A stretch of 64,000 nucleotides of DNA, taken from positions 186,001 to 250,000 of the forward strand of contig NZ_MPDK01000002.1 in assembly GCF_003144315.1 (NCBI RefSeq). The letters run 5' to 3'. Position 1 is the first letter of the stretch. Each line of letters opens with the position of its first letter. The notes beneath the pieces are model-generated. The model made no database searches and had not been told where the DNA came from. It saw nothing but the letters and a program-made list of their open reading frames with translations. The translations under genes and the position numbers were made by a program. Positions 7,794 through 17,111 of the stretch are shown here, in pieces. The stretch is from Sulfoacidibacillus thermotolerans. GTDB taxonomy: Bacteria > Bacillota > Bacilli > Alicyclobacillales > SLC66.

Positions 7794-8729
7794 ATGACTG
7801 ATTTTTGGATCGTCGATGTCTTTTCAGTCGAGCGTTATTCAGGAAATCAACTCGCTGTATTTTTACATGGACAAAACTATAGCACAGAACAAATGCAAGC
7901 TTTAGCACGAGAAATGCACTTTTCCGAAACTACTTTTATCATGCAATCTAGCGAACAGATTTTGCGGCAGAAAACAGTGAGTCCAATTGTGCCAGTGCGT
8001 ATTTTCACTCCTGCAGCTGAGATTCCATTTGCTGGCCACCCTACTCTTGGAACTGCGTTTGTCATTCAACAAATGATTCTACAACGTACAGTTGAAACAC
8101 TTTCTCTGCAAGTTTCTGCAGGCATTATTCCTGTACAGTTCACTTATCGCAATGGGTACCCCCAATTGTTGACCATGACCCAAAACCAACCACAGTTCGG
8201 AGAAATGGTAGATGTTTCAGAGATGGCGCGTTGTCTCGGGCTCACATCTGATGCATTCGACCAACAATATCCAATACAAGTTGTCTCAACTGGACTCCCT
8301 TTTGTCATTGTCGCTTTAAAACATTTAAAAGACGTACAAAAAGCTTGGGTACAACTCGAAGAATGGCATTCACTTAGCCCGAGACTTGGATCTGATGTAA
8401 ATATCTTAATTTTTACAAAAGAGACGTTACAGGCTGAGAATGATTTACATGTTCGCGTTTTTGTCCCCGAATTTGGCGTCTCTGAAGATCCTGCGACGGG
8501 CAGCGCAAATGGATGCCTCTGTGCATTCTTATTAAAATATGGACTCCATGAGCCAACTCACGGAGGCGATCTTTCCTTTACCTTACGCAGCGAGCAAGGG
8601 TATGCGATAAAGCGTCCCTCCCTCCTTCACTTGCAAGGAAATCTGCACGCAGGAAATTATCAAATTAAAATTGGAGGAGCCGTACATTTTGTCGCACGCG
8701 CAGAATTGCTCGGATCTTGTCAAATATAA
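7794..8729 (+). CDS. PhzF family isomerase/epimerase-like protein
   Basis: A 311-residue protein of the PhzF family, which shares the diaminopimelate epimerase fold. The N terminus (VDVFSVERYSGNQLAVFLHG) and the conserved E-T-T-F segment (HFSETTFIM, containing the putative catalytic glutamate) are typical. So are FAGHPTLGTAF and the second-half motif GVSEDPATGSANGC. Most family members have no proven substrate; PhzF itself isomerises a phenazine precursor, and no phenazine genes are near. The ATG has a strong AGGAGG 7 bases upstream (7781-7786). Confidence 0.88.
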   Translation: MTDFWIVDVFSVERYSGNQLAVFLHGQNYSTEQMQALAREMHFSETTFIMQSSEQILRQKTVSPIVPVRIFTPAAEIPFAGHPTLGTAFVIQQMILQRTVETLSLQVSAGIIPVQFTYRNGYPQLLTMTQNQPQFGEMVDVSEMARCLGLTSDAFDQQYPIQVVSTGLPFVIVALKHLKDVQKAWVQLEEWHSLSPRLGSDVNILIFTKETLQAENDLHVRVFVPEFGVSEDPATGSANGCLCAFLLKYGLHEPTHGGDLSFTLRSEQGYAIKRPSLLHLQGNLHAGNYQIKIGGAVHFVARAELLGSCQI

Positions 8730-8821
8730 AACCTCGTTGTCACTTCTTGCAGGAATTTTAAAACCTGTGTCGAAGTAGAGTATCAGTTGTTAAGAAGTTT
8801 GATATCGAGGGGTTATGTCAT

Positions 8822-10000
8822 TTGAAGCGGATGAGTAAGCGAAATGTCAGATGGTTGATTGGTGTTGCGGCTTCACTTATTTTAGTGAGTGCACCACTTG
8901 ATCCTACATATGCAGAATCGCTTTCGCAAGAGCAACAAACCATGGCGCAATTACAAGCAGAAGTAACTCAGACAGATCATGAAATGACGTTTGCCAAGTC
9001 ACAGACAGTAAGTATCCAAACGGAAATTTCACATTATGAACAGTCTTTATCTACCTTAAAAAGTGCGTTAGCAGAAAATCTCAGCCAGATGCGAGTGACA
9101 GAAAAACACATCACAGAGTTAGATCACAGCATCGCTGTTGATCAAAAACAGCTAAGTACTTATAAAGAAAGTTTGCGCGCACAAATACGCGTCATGTATG
9201 AAAATGGTCGCGTTTCCTACCTCTCCGTATTACTCGAGTCTTCGAATTGGGAGGATTTCCTTAGCCGACTTTACATGCTCGTCACAATCGCAAAAGCAGA
9301 TCAACACTTACTTCATGAAGTAGCATCACTTAAACAGCAACTCGTAGTTAAGCGCCAAGCTCAGCAACTAGACTACGATCTTTTAATCCGCAAACACACC
9401 GAATATGAAGCAATGAAACAAGCCGATCTTCTAATGGAAGAGCAAAAAAACCACATGCTCGCTCAGTTGAATCAAAAAATCCAATCTGATGCAGCAAAAC
9501 ATGGTTTGTTGGAGAGTCAAATTCAGTTGACACAAAGCCAGATTCAAAAGATCGAGCTAGAAACAGAACAAGCACAATCGCTCGTACAAAATGTCTCTTA
9601 TATTCAACAGACGGAGAAAAATTTACCTACCGTCAATGTGCAAAGTCTTTTGCAATATGCGGAATCATTTATGGGAACTCCTTATGTGTGGGGAGGGACT
9701 AGCCCATCAGGATTTGACTGTTCCGGATTTACGCAGTATGTCTTTGCTCATTTTGGCGTCGATATTTTACGGACCTCTGAGCAACAGTTTGCCGAAGGGC
9801 TATCTGTTCCAGAAAATCAACTTACTCCAGGTGATCTTGTATTTTTTAGCACTTACGCGCCAGGAGCAACCCATGTAGGGATTTACATTGGAAACAATCT
9901 CATGGTTGACGCACAGGATTATGGAGTAAGCATTGATAATATTACAAACTCCTATTGGGGACCCAAATATATTGGTGCTCGCCAGATATTAGCAAATTAA
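8822..10000 (+). CDS. secreted NlpC/P60 peptidoglycan endopeptidase with coiled-coil N terminus
   Basis: A 392-residue cell-wall hydrolase that probably cleaves the D-Glu-meso-DAP bond outside the cell, like CwlO of Bacillus. A signal peptide (WLIGVAASLILVSAPL, residues 11-26) is followed by about 230 residues of predicted coiled coil rich in Q, E, K and L. The C-terminal NlpC/P60 domain starts near LLQYAESFMGTPYVWGG, with the catalytic cysteine in GFDCSGF and histidine in THVGIYIG. Coiled-coil hydrolases of this type are usually autoinhibited and controlled by FtsEX. The TTG at 8822 is favoured by GAGGGG 9 bases upstream; an ATG at 8831 is too far from it. A strong terminator follows. Confidence 0.88.
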   Translation: MKRMSKRNVRWLIGVAASLILVSAPLDPTYAESLSQEQQTMAQLQAEVTQTDHEMTFAKSQTVSIQTEISHYEQSLSTLKSALAENLSQMRVTEKHITELDHSIAVDQKQLSTYKESLRAQIRVMYENGRVSYLSVLLESSNWEDFLSRLYMLVTIAKADQHLLHEVASLKQQLVVKRQAQQLDYDLLIRKHTEYEAMKQADLLMEEQKNHMLAQLNQKIQSDAAKHGLLESQIQLTQSQIQKIELETEQAQSLVQNVSYIQQTEKNLPTVNVQSLLQYAESFMGTPYVWGGTSPSGFDCSGFTQYVFAHFGVDILRTSEQQFAEGLSVPENQLTPGDLVFFSTYAPGATHVGIYIGNNLMVDAQDYGVSIDNITNSYWGPKYIGARQILAN

Positions 10001-10012
10001 CAACAAAACATC

Positions 10013-10055
10013 GTAGAGCCATTCCTACTGCTTATTCGCACAGGAATGGCTCTAC
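10013..10055. terminator. strong convergent terminator after the NlpC/P60 gene
   Basis: GTAGAGCCATTCCT (10013-10026) pairs perfectly with AGGAATGGCTCTAC (10042-10055), and TTTTC follows on the plus strand. It sits between convergent genes and can serve both the hydrolase gene and iclR. Confidence 0.88.
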
Positions 10056-10067
10056 TTTTCTCAAAAC

Positions 10068-10844
10068 CTAAAGAAAAGAGGATGGTCGATCTCCTAAGCG
10101 CAAAGAAATTTCTTTTGCAGTTTGCCTCACGATCGGTGCCAACTCTTTGAGACGGGTCAAAGCCATGCGATGATTTGGACCCGATACGCTACAAGCCGCT
10201 ACGACTTTGTGATTATTATCGTAAATAGGACTTGCCACACAGCAAATTCCTAGCTCATTTTCCTCAATGTCAAAAGCATACCCCTGCTCTCGTACTTCGG
10301 CCAGTATTGCCATCAATTGATGCCGATCGGTGATCGTCTTTGGTGTTACAGCTGGTAATCCATAAAGATGAATCAACTGCTCGACCTCACGATCTTCAAA
10401 AGCTGCCAAGATCGCTTTACCAAGGCCCACCGCATGTACGGGAACGCGCTTGCCCACGCGTGAATGCATTCTCACTGTTTGATTGCTTTCCACCTTATCG
10501 ATATAAACAATATCACCATGATCTAAAACCCCAAGGTGCACAACCTCGTTTGTTTGATGCGCTAATTCTTGCAACAATGGGGCAGCTTCTTTTCGCAAAT
10601 CCAGTGAAGAAAGCATCTTCATCCCAAGATCCAGCAGCTTATACCCTAATTTATATTTCCCAGAATGTACATCTTGCTGGATATACCCACGCTTCATTAA
10701 GGTGCCTAGCAGACGATGAACCGTACTTTTATACATATCAACTTGCTCGGCTAGTTCCGTTATGCCAATCCCTTCAGGATATAAGCTCACAACATCAAGA
10801 AGCAAACACGCCTTCTCCACAGACTTGACTGTATAATCTTCCAT
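10068..10844 (-). CDS. IclR family transcriptional regulator
   Basis: A 258-residue DNA-binding regulator. The N-terminal winged helix-turn-helix (ITELAEQVDMYKSTVHRLLG, about residues 24-43) is followed by the IclR effector-binding GAF-like domain. That domain contains VHLGVLDHGDIVYIDKVES, VGKRVPVHAVGLGKAILA and a C-terminal half with ELGICCVASPI. It is transcribed divergently from the formate dehydrogenase gene across a 184-base intergenic region. IclR proteins often control the adjacent divergent operon, so it is a reasonable candidate regulator of formate dehydrogenase, but the inducer is unknown. Confidence 0.9.
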   Translation of the reverse strand: MEDYTVKSVEKACLLLDVVSLYPEGIGITELAEQVDMYKSTVHRLLGTLMKRGYIQQDVHSGKYKLGYKLLDLGMKMLSSLDLRKEAAPLLQELAHQTNEVVHLGVLDHGDIVYIDKVESNQTVRMHSRVGKRVPVHAVGLGKAILAAFEDREVEQLIHLYGLPAVTPKTITDRHQLMAILAEVREQGYAFDIEENELGICCVASPIYDNNHKVVAACSVSGPNHRMALTRLKELAPIVRQTAKEISLRLGDRPSSFL

Positions 10845-11028
10845 TGAACCATTCTCCCAAACTCATCTATTGCCGTAAATCTACCACTAATTAAAAACAT
10901 CTTGCAAATAGTTCTTTTCACTTTATCTGCAAATACATGTTTGAATCTGTAGAATTTGTTGCACTCTAAGGGAAGAAAACAATGCACATCTTCAATGATA
11001 TAGAAAGGGACGAGGAGGTTACGATTTA

Positions 11029-14016
11029 ATGGCTGAGCGCCAAACATGGCAAATTACACTCGATCAGCTCCCTGTTTCGGCAAAAGAACGACAAACTATC
11101 TTAGAAGTTGCTTTAGAACACCATATCGACATTCCACATATTTGTTACCATGAAACGCTTGGGCCAATTCAAACGTGTGATACTTGCATTGTAGAAGTGA
11201 ATGGCGAACTTGTACGAGCCTGTGACACATTTGTCCAACCGCACATGGAAGTGCACATCACACAAAAACAAGCACACGCTGCACGTATCGAAGCAATGGA
11301 TCGAATTTTACACAACCATGAACTATACTGCACAGTATGTGACAATAACAACGGAAACTGTGTGGTCCACAATACCACAGAACAACTCCAAGTAGAACAT
11401 CAAAAGTATCCATTTAACGAAAAACCCTATCAAGAGGATCATTCTAATCCATTTTACCGATATGATCCCGATCAGTGTATCCTCTGCGGTCGATGTGTTG
11501 AAGCATGTCAAAATATTCAAGTCACAGAGACACTTTCGATTGCCTGGGACAGGGAGCGCCCGCGCGTCATTTGGGATGACGATGTCCCTATCGACATGTC
11601 CTCTTGTGTCTCTTGCGGCCACTGTGTGACAGTGTGTCCGTGTAATGCATTGATGGAAAAGTCGATGTTAGGTGAAGCAGGCTATTTAACGGGCATAAAA
11701 CCAGAGTTACTTCATCCCATGATTGAACTAACAAAAAAAATCGAACCCGGTTACGGTCCTATTTTTGCCGTTTCCAATGCGGAGTCAGCGATGCGCAAAG
11801 CACGTATCAAACGCACGAAAACCGTTTGTACATACTGTGGAGTGGGGTGTAGTTTTGACATTTGGACAAAGGATCGACAAATCCTCAAGATCGAACCAAC
11901 ACCAGAAGCACCAGTCAATGGAATCTCAACGTGTATCAAGGGGAAATTTGGATGGCAATTTGTCAATAGCAAGGATCGTTTAACAAAACCACTCATTCGT
12001 CGTGACGATCTATTTTATGAAGCGACGTGGGAAGAGGCACTTGATCTCATCACCACAAAGCTCACTGCCATTAAGGAACAACACGGACCAGATGCACTCG
12101 CCTTTATTGCATCATCGAAATGTACAAACGAAGAAAATTACCTTATGCAAAAATTGGCAAGGTCAGTCTTTGGCACAAATAATGTAGACAATTGTTCTCG
12201 TTATTGTCAATCTCCAGCAACCACGGGACTCTTTCGAACAGTGGGCTATGGAGGAGACTCTGGTTCGATCCACGACTTAGAAATCGCAGAATTAATCTTG
12301 ATTGTTGGTGCCAACCCTGCTGAATCACATCCTGTCTTAGCAACTAAAATAAAACGCGCACATAAACTCTTTGGACAGAAACTGATTGTCGCCGACCTGC
12401 GTAAAAACGAAATGGCAAAGCGAGCTGATTTACATTTACATCCGAATCCGAGTACGGATTTGATTTGGCTGTCTGCTGTTACAAAATACATCATCGATAA
12501 CGGTTGGGAGGATCGCGAATTTATTGCCAAACGAGTCAATGGTTATGCTGAATTTGTAGAGAGTTTAGAACCCTATACACTTGACTATGCCGAGAAAATG
12601 ACTGGAATTCCACGTTCTCAGCTCATCCAAACGGCAAACATGATTCACGCAGCAAATGGTGTGTGCATTTTGTGGGCGATGGGTGTAACTCAACACTGTG
12701 GCGGCAGTGATACAAGCACTGCAATCTCAAACTTGCTCCTTATCACCGGAAACTATGGAAAAAAAGGAACTGGCGCTTATCCTTTACGTGGACACAACAA
12801 TGTACAAGGTGCCTCTGATTTTGGGACCATGCCGGCATGGTTTCCAGGCTATCAAGAAGTGCAAAATGACGAAATCAGGGCGCGTTTTGAACGAGCATGG
12901 GGCACGCCGCTTTCTAAAGTTCCAGGATATGACAATCATCAAATGGTAGACGGAATTCACGAAGGCAAAGTGAAAGCGATGTACCTATTTGGTGAAGAAA
13001 TGGCCTTTGTCGATTCAAACGCAAACCACGTGCATGCTGCTTTTGAAAAATTAGAGTTTTTTATCGTTCAGGACATCTTCTTTAGTAAAACCGCGCAATT
13101 TGCTGATGTTGTACTACCAGCTAGTCCGAGTCTTGAGAAAGAAGGGACATTTACCAATACAGAACGTCGATTGCAACGCTTCTATCAAGTTTTTGAACCA
13201 CTAGGAGAATCAAAACCTGATTGGCAAATTATTATGGCGATTGCCAATCGAATGGGTGCAAACTGGACCTATCAACATCCGTCAGACATAATGGCGGAAG
13301 CGGCAAAACTTACACCCTTATTTGCTGGCGTAACTTATGAGCGGCTTGAAGGGTACGATAGTTTGCAGTGGCCTGTTGCACAAGATGGTACAGATACAAA
13401 GTTGCTCTACACCGAACGATTTCATTTTCCTGATGGCAAAGCCCAATTGTATCCCGTTGAATATACTCCCCCGATTGAATTGGCTGAGGAATATGATCTG
13501 CATTTAAACAATGGACGTTTGCTGGAGCACTTCCATGAAGGCAATATGACTTATCGTGTAGATGGGATTACCCACAAAGTCCCTTCTACATTTATCGAGA
13601 TCTCTAAAGAGTTAGCTCGTGCAAGAGAGCTAAAAGATGGGGCACTTGTTCGCCTTATTTCTCCATATGGGAGAATTGAGGTACGCGTTGCTATCACAGA
13701 TCGAGTCGCCGGTAAAGAGATTTATCTCCCAATGAACACGCGTGAAGATGCAGAAGCTGTGAATTATTTGACGAGTAGTTATCACGACTTAGCAACCCAT
13801 ACGCCAGCGTACAAAGAGATGTCTGTTCGCATGGAAATTTTAGAAAGCGCAGGCGATTCCCCTATACCCAAACACAATTGGCGTCATGCAACTGCAAAAT
13901 CTCGACCCGGGGTCGAGGTCATCAAGAAGTGGCAGAGGAATGACTATATTCCATTGACGACAGCTGGTTTGCAAGGAGAGGATAAACCATGGCAAAAGCA
14001 AGCACCTCATTTCTAA
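11029..14016 (+). CDS. molybdenum-dependent formate dehydrogenase, alpha subunit
   Basis: A 995-residue iron-sulfur molybdoprotein that oxidises formate to CO2. Domain order: a [2Fe-2S] ferredoxin domain (C39, C50, C53, C65), a His-Cys3 segment (CTVCDNNNGNC), and two [4Fe-4S] clusters (CILCGRCVEACQ and CVSCGHCVTVCPC). A [4Fe-4S] molybdopterin domain then starts at CTYCGVGCSFD, with a large catalytic domain and the C-terminal molydopterin-binding barrel. The molybdenum ligand is cysteine (in NCSRYCQSPA), not selenocysteine. Architecture and the DUF1641 partner match Bacillus YjgC/YrhE. GAGGAGG lies about 10 bases before ATG 11029. No beta or diaphorase subunit is adjacent, so the electron acceptor is uncertain. 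Confidence 0.92.
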   Translation: MAERQTWQITLDQLPVSAKERQTILEVALEHHIDIPHICYHETLGPIQTCDTCIVEVNGELVRACDTFVQPHMEVHITQKQAHAARIEAMDRILHNHELYCTVCDNNNGNCVVHNTTEQLQVEHQKYPFNEKPYQEDHSNPFYRYDPDQCILCGRCVEACQNIQVTETLSIAWDRERPRVIWDDDVPIDMSSCVSCGHCVTVCPCNALMEKSMLGEAGYLTGIKPELLHPMIELTKKIEPGYGPIFAVSNAESAMRKARIKRTKTVCTYCGVGCSFDIWTKDRQILKIEPTPEAPVNGISTCIKGKFGWQFVNSKDRLTKPLIRRDDLFYEATWEEALDLITTKLTAIKEQHGPDALAFIASSKCTNEENYLMQKLARSVFGTNNVDNCSRYCQSPATTGLFRTVGYGGDSGSIHDLEIAELILIVGANPAESHPVLATKIKRAHKLFGQKLIVADLRKNEMAKRADLHLHPNPSTDLIWLSAVTKYIIDNGWEDREFIAKRVNGYAEFVESLEPYTLDYAEKMTGIPRSQLIQTANMIHAANGVCILWAMGVTQHCGGSDTSTAISNLLLITGNYGKKGTGAYPLRGHNNVQGASDFGTMPAWFPGYQEVQNDEIRARFERAWGTPLSKVPGYDNHQMVDGIHEGKVKAMYLFGEEMAFVDSNANHVHAAFEKLEFFIVQDIFFSKTAQFADVVLPASPSLEKEGTFTNTERRLQRFYQVFEPLGESKPDWQIIMAIANRMGANWTYQHPSDIMAEAAKLTPLFAGVTYERLEGYDSLQWPVAQDGTDTKLLYTERFHFPDGKAQLYPVEYTPPIELAEEYDLHLNNGRLLEHFHEGNMTYRVDGITHKVPSTFIEISKELARARELKDGALVRLISPYGRIEVRVAITDRVAGKEIYLPMNTREDAEAVNYLTSSYHDLATHTPAYKEMSVRMEILESAGDSPIPKHNWRHATAKSRPGVEVIKKWQRNDYIPLTTAGLQGEDKPWQKQAPHF

Positions 14017-14498
14017 AGAACACACCAACTGAAACAGAAATTCAAGCCGAAAAACTCCATGAACTCATCGCCACTCTTGCAACCCATAAGATTGCAATTG
14101 AAGAGTGGGTTGATTTTGCGCAAGTCCTTCAACAAGCTGGTTTCCTCTCTGCGATGAAAGGAATTGTGCATGCAGCGGATGCCATTACCCTTGTGCTTGT
14201 CAATCAAATGTTAAAGCCACAAAATACTCAATTTGTAAAAAATATTTTTACATTGGTCGAAACAATCGCTGCATTTGATACAAGCACTTTACAAGAAACA
14301 CGCAAATGGATAGGTGAAGGGATCAAAACAGCAGAAACTGCCGCATTACATCCTCAACCGCTGAGTATGCTGGATCTCTGGAAACAACTGCGTGACCCTG
14401 AAGTAAGCCTTGCACTGCAAACGACTCTTGGTTTTTTACAAGGTTTTGGACATGCCCTCGCAGAGAGTCAATCAAGCAAATCACCGTCATCCAAATAG
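13989..14498 (+). CDS. DUF1641 protein partnered with formate dehydrogenase
   Basis: A 169-residue helical protein of the DUF1641 (YjgD-like) family. It has amphipathic helices such as VDFAQVLQQAGFLSAMKGIVHAADAITLVLVNQML and no membrane span. The ATG lies 28 bases inside the end of the formate dehydrogenase gene, with AAGGAGAGG upstream, so the two are translationally coupled. In Bacillus the same pair (yjgC-yjgD) is conserved, which suggests an accessory or subunit role for the dehydrogenase; the molecular function is not established. A strong terminator follows. Confidence 0.8.
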   Translation: MAKASTSFLKNTPTETEIQAEKLHELIATLATHKIAIEEWVDFAQVLQQAGFLSAMKGIVHAADAITLVLVNQMLKPQNTQFVKNIFTLVETIAAFDTSTLQETRKWIGEGIKTAETAALHPQPLSMLDLWKQLRDPEVSLALQTTLGFLQGFGHALAESQSSKSPSSK

Positions 14499-14513
14499 AC
14501 TCACAATATGCAG

Positions 14514-14554
14514 CAGCCGCACGGATTTCAAGGATCTTTGAATCCGTGCGGCTG
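14514..14554 (+). terminator. rho-independent terminator of the formate dehydrogenase operon
   Basis: CAGCCGCACGGATT (14514-14527) pairs perfectly with AATCCGTGCGGCTG (14541-14554), followed by TATTGTTCTT. The plus-strand formate dehydrogenase operon and the minus-strand tpx gene converge here. Confidence 0.88.
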
Positions 14555-14586
14555 TATTGTTCTTCTAATCCTGCGATGCGCAATAG

Positions 14587-15096
14587 CTACAGCAACGCTT
14601 TTGCTGCTTGAATCGCCACATCATAATTTGGATGGTTAGTTCCTTCTGAAACGTACTCCACATACCTCACGTTCCCGCTCGCATCTAATACAAACACAGA
14701 ACGTGCAAGCAGCCTTAATTCCTTCATAACAACCCCATAGGCGTGTCCAAACGACAGATCGCGATGATCTGACAAGGTAATCACATTGTCCAATCCTGCG
14801 GCTCCACACCAACGTTTTTGAGCAAAAGGAAGGTCTACGCTCACAGTAATCACCGTAATCCCATTTGCTTTGGCTGCTTCTTCATTAAAGCGGCGCGTCT
14901 GCGCATCACAAACACCCGTATCCAGTGAAGGTACGGCACTTAAAATGCGCACACCTTGAAAACGATCCAGCGTGACAGGAGATAAATCATTCGCTAACAC
15001 TTGAAAATTAGGCGCCTGATCCCCTACTTTTACTTCATTTCCCACTAACGTGATGGGATTTCCCTTAAATGTAACTACTCCAGTTCGTTCGATCAT
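14587..15096 (-). CDS. tpx: thiol peroxidase, atypical 2-Cys peroxiredoxin
   Basis: A 169-residue peroxiredoxin that reduces hydrogen peroxide and alkyl hydroperoxides using thioredoxin. The N-terminal [11 protein letters not shown] segment is Tpx-typical. The peroxidatic cysteine is C63 ([11 protein letters not shown]) and the resolving cysteine is C97 (KRWCGAA). GGAGGATTT lies just before the ATG. A consensus TATAAT-type -10 (15143-15148) lies about 45 bases upstream, next to a TTCGCGAA palindrome at 15157-15164, which could be a redox-regulator site; that is only a guess. It is monocistronic. Confidence 0.93.
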   Translation of the reverse strand: MIERTGVVTFKGNPITLVGNEVKVGDQAPNFQVLANDLSPVTLDRFQGVRILSAVPSLDTGVCDAQTRRFNEEAAKANGITVITVSVDLPFAQKRWCGAAGLDNVITLSDHRDLSFGHAYGVVMKELRLLARSVFVLDASGNVRYVEYVSEGTNHPNYDVAIQAAKALL

Positions 15097-15206
15097 TTAT
15101 AAAATCCTCCCCAAACTCCCCCGACAATTCACTGCAAATGTCATTATACTAAACTTTTCGCGAACAAACTGTCGATTCAACGCGATTTAACGAATAAATC
15201 ACGAAC

Positions 15207-16028
15207 TTAATATAACTGTTCCACTCGCCCTCGAAGAACTAACGATTCCCCCTGCTGGTGATAAAGTTCGTCAAACAACTTGCTCTGCAACGTGCCTGGG
15301 CCCTTACTTGCAAGAACAGCAAGTTCACCTGCGACATTATAGCTTGTGATCGCTGCGATACTAGCTTTTGCAATTTGCGCACGCGACGCGAAACGCGGCT
15401 GCACTCCAATAAACGCACCTATTACACCTGTGAGCATACATCCTGAACCAGTGATAGAACCGAGCAACTCATCCCCATTGTGAAGAGCCCATACATGGTC
15501 ACCATCTGTTACGTAATCAATTGCTCCAGTAGCGATCATCACGCAGTTTTGTACTTTTGCATACTGAAGCATTCGCTCTGTGAGATCATCACCTGCATCA
15601 ATCGAATCAACCCCCTTAACAGTCCCACCAGCCCCGACTAAGTATCCAATCTCAGCAGCATTGCCGCGCACGACGGTAAGTTCATATTGATTAATCAAGC
15701 GAGTTGCAACTTCATTGCGGTACGCCGTAAATCCTACACCAACAGGATCAAATATAATCGGTACCCCTTTGCTATTCGCAGCTTTTGCGGCAATCTCCAT
15801 CGCTTCAACCACTCGTTCGTCTAGGGTCCCCATATTTAATGCAAGTGCGGCCGAGACACTCGCTACATCAGCAACTTCTTCTTTCGCATAGGCCATTACT
15901 GGAGATGCGCCAATAGCCAATAATGCATTCGCTACAATATTCGTTACAACTAGGTTTGTGATATTATGCACAAGCGGACGCTGCCTGCGCACTTGTTCTT
16001 GTGCAGTTGCAATAAATTGTAAATCCAT
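15207..16028 (-). CDS. thiM: hydroxyethylthiazole kinase
   Basis: A 273-residue thiamin salvage enzyme that phosphorylates 4-methyl-5-(2-hydroxyethyl)thiazole with ATP. Recognisable segments are RPLVHNITNLVVTNIVANALLAIGASPVMA, the phosphate-site region IFDPVGVGFTAYR and the catalytic-loop motif GSGCMLTGVIGAF. The ATG at 16028 is chosen because AAGGAG lies 9 bases upstream; the in-frame GTG at 16037 overlaps that site. thiD and thiE, its usual neighbours, are absent here. I saw no TPP riboswitch upstream. Confidence 0.92.
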   Translation of the reverse strand: MDLQFIATAQEQVRRQRPLVHNITNLVVTNIVANALLAIGASPVMAYAKEEVADVASVSAALALNMGTLDERVVEAMEIAAKAANSKGVPIIFDPVGVGFTAYRNEVATRLINQYELTVVRGNAAEIGYLVGAGGTVKGVDSIDAGDDLTERMLQYAKVQNCVMIATGAIDYVTDGDHVWALHNGDELLGSITGSGCMLTGVIGAFIGVQPRFASRAQIAKASIAAITSYNVAGELAVLASKGPGTLQSKLFDELYHQQGESLVLRGRVEQLY

Positions 16029-16096
16029 GCGATACACTCCTTTATTTTTTTAGAATCACACTTCATGTACGCACCTGTATTGGCGAACAAATTCTA

Positions 16097-17041
16097 TTAT
16101 GTAGTACGCCTATTTGCAAATAAACTGTGTAGTACCATCCCAACAAGAAGGAAACCCATTCCAGCCAACGAGAGTCCATGCGGCATAGGTTCCCCAAGAA
16201 ACCAAATTCCACCTATGACTGTGAAAATCACTTCACCGGATTGTGTTGCCTCCACAGCAGCCAAATAATGGTTGTCCCCTTTTGCTTTTTCTGTCGCAGC
16301 AAAAAATATACCTGTAGCAATGACACCTGAGAATAGTGCGACAAGAAAGGTCTGAAGCACTTGTGTAAGCGATGGTCTTCCTGCAGTATAAAAACCAATA
16401 ATGGATAATCCAATCCATAAAGGTAAGCTAGCAATTGTCATGCCAAGAACCCGCTCAAAAGCAGAAATTCTTCCTTCACAAAGCTCCATCATTTTTCTAT
16501 TCCCAAGTGGATAAGCAAAAGCAGCGAGAAGGACTGAAAGTACTCCAGAGACGCTAGAAAGTAAACTTACATGCATAACATGTTGCCACTCCATCAAAAT
16601 GATGCCAATAAAAATAACCCCTGAAAATGCTAGACTGCGTAATGGAACTCGTTTCCTCCTGCGTTCATCCTTCTCGACAAGCGGCTGGTTTTCATAAAAA
16701 AACGGAGCGAGCAGCGACCCGGCGATGATTGTAAACTGCCACGCTCCGGCAACCAGCCAAGCTGGACTATTGTTTGCTGCATAACAGAGAGGAACATAAA
16801 AAAAACCAAACCCGACAGTACTCCAAAGTATCCAACGAAGAGGATGCAGTTTCATCTCTTGCCACAACGGGTGAAGTCCTCCCTGAACATAAACGACAGG
16901 AAGTAATAAGGGAATCATAAAAAGATAACGAAGACTGGCACTCCAGATAAAACTTCCGCCCGTAACCGACATTAGACGATTCAGGAGAAAAGTAAAAGCA
17001 AAGAAGAAAGAAGCCAAAATCCCCAAAAGTATTCCTTTCAT
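16097..17041 (-). CDS. DMT-superfamily permease, multidrug-resistance-efflux-type
   Basis: A membrane protein of about 314 residues with ten hydrophobic segments, beginning MKGILLGILASFFFAFTFLLNRLM. It belongs to the drug/metabolite transporter superfamily and resembles the EmrE-like efflux transporter family that Bacilli carry as a 10-TM duplicated protein. A short cytoplasmic loop (VEKDERRRKRVPLRS) joins the two halves. The ATG at 17041 has GGGAG 8 bases upstream; the longer reading frame to 17074 lacks a site. The substrate is unknown. It lies just downstream of spo0A, but a functional link is not implied. Confidence 0.75.
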   Translation of the reverse strand: MKGILLGILASFFFAFTFLLNRLMSVTGGSFIWSASLRYLFMIPLLLPVVYVQGGLHPLWQEMKLHPLRWILWSTVGFGFFYVPLCYAANNSPAWLVAGAWQFTIIAGSLLAPFFYENQPLVEKDERRRKRVPLRSLAFSGVIFIGIILMEWQHVMHVSLLSSVSGVLSVLLAAFAYPLGNRKMMELCEGRISAFERVLGMTIASLPLWIGLSIIGFYTAGRPSLTQVLQTFLVALFSGVIATGIFFAATEKAKGDNHYLAAVEATQSGEVIFTVIGGIWFLGEPMPHGLSLAGMGFLLVGMVLHSLFANRRTT

Positions 17042-17111
17042 GTATAAATCTCCCGATCGTTTGTTTCCGTGCAACAGATTATATAATTCAGGTCGAGTAA
17101 CATTCGTACGC

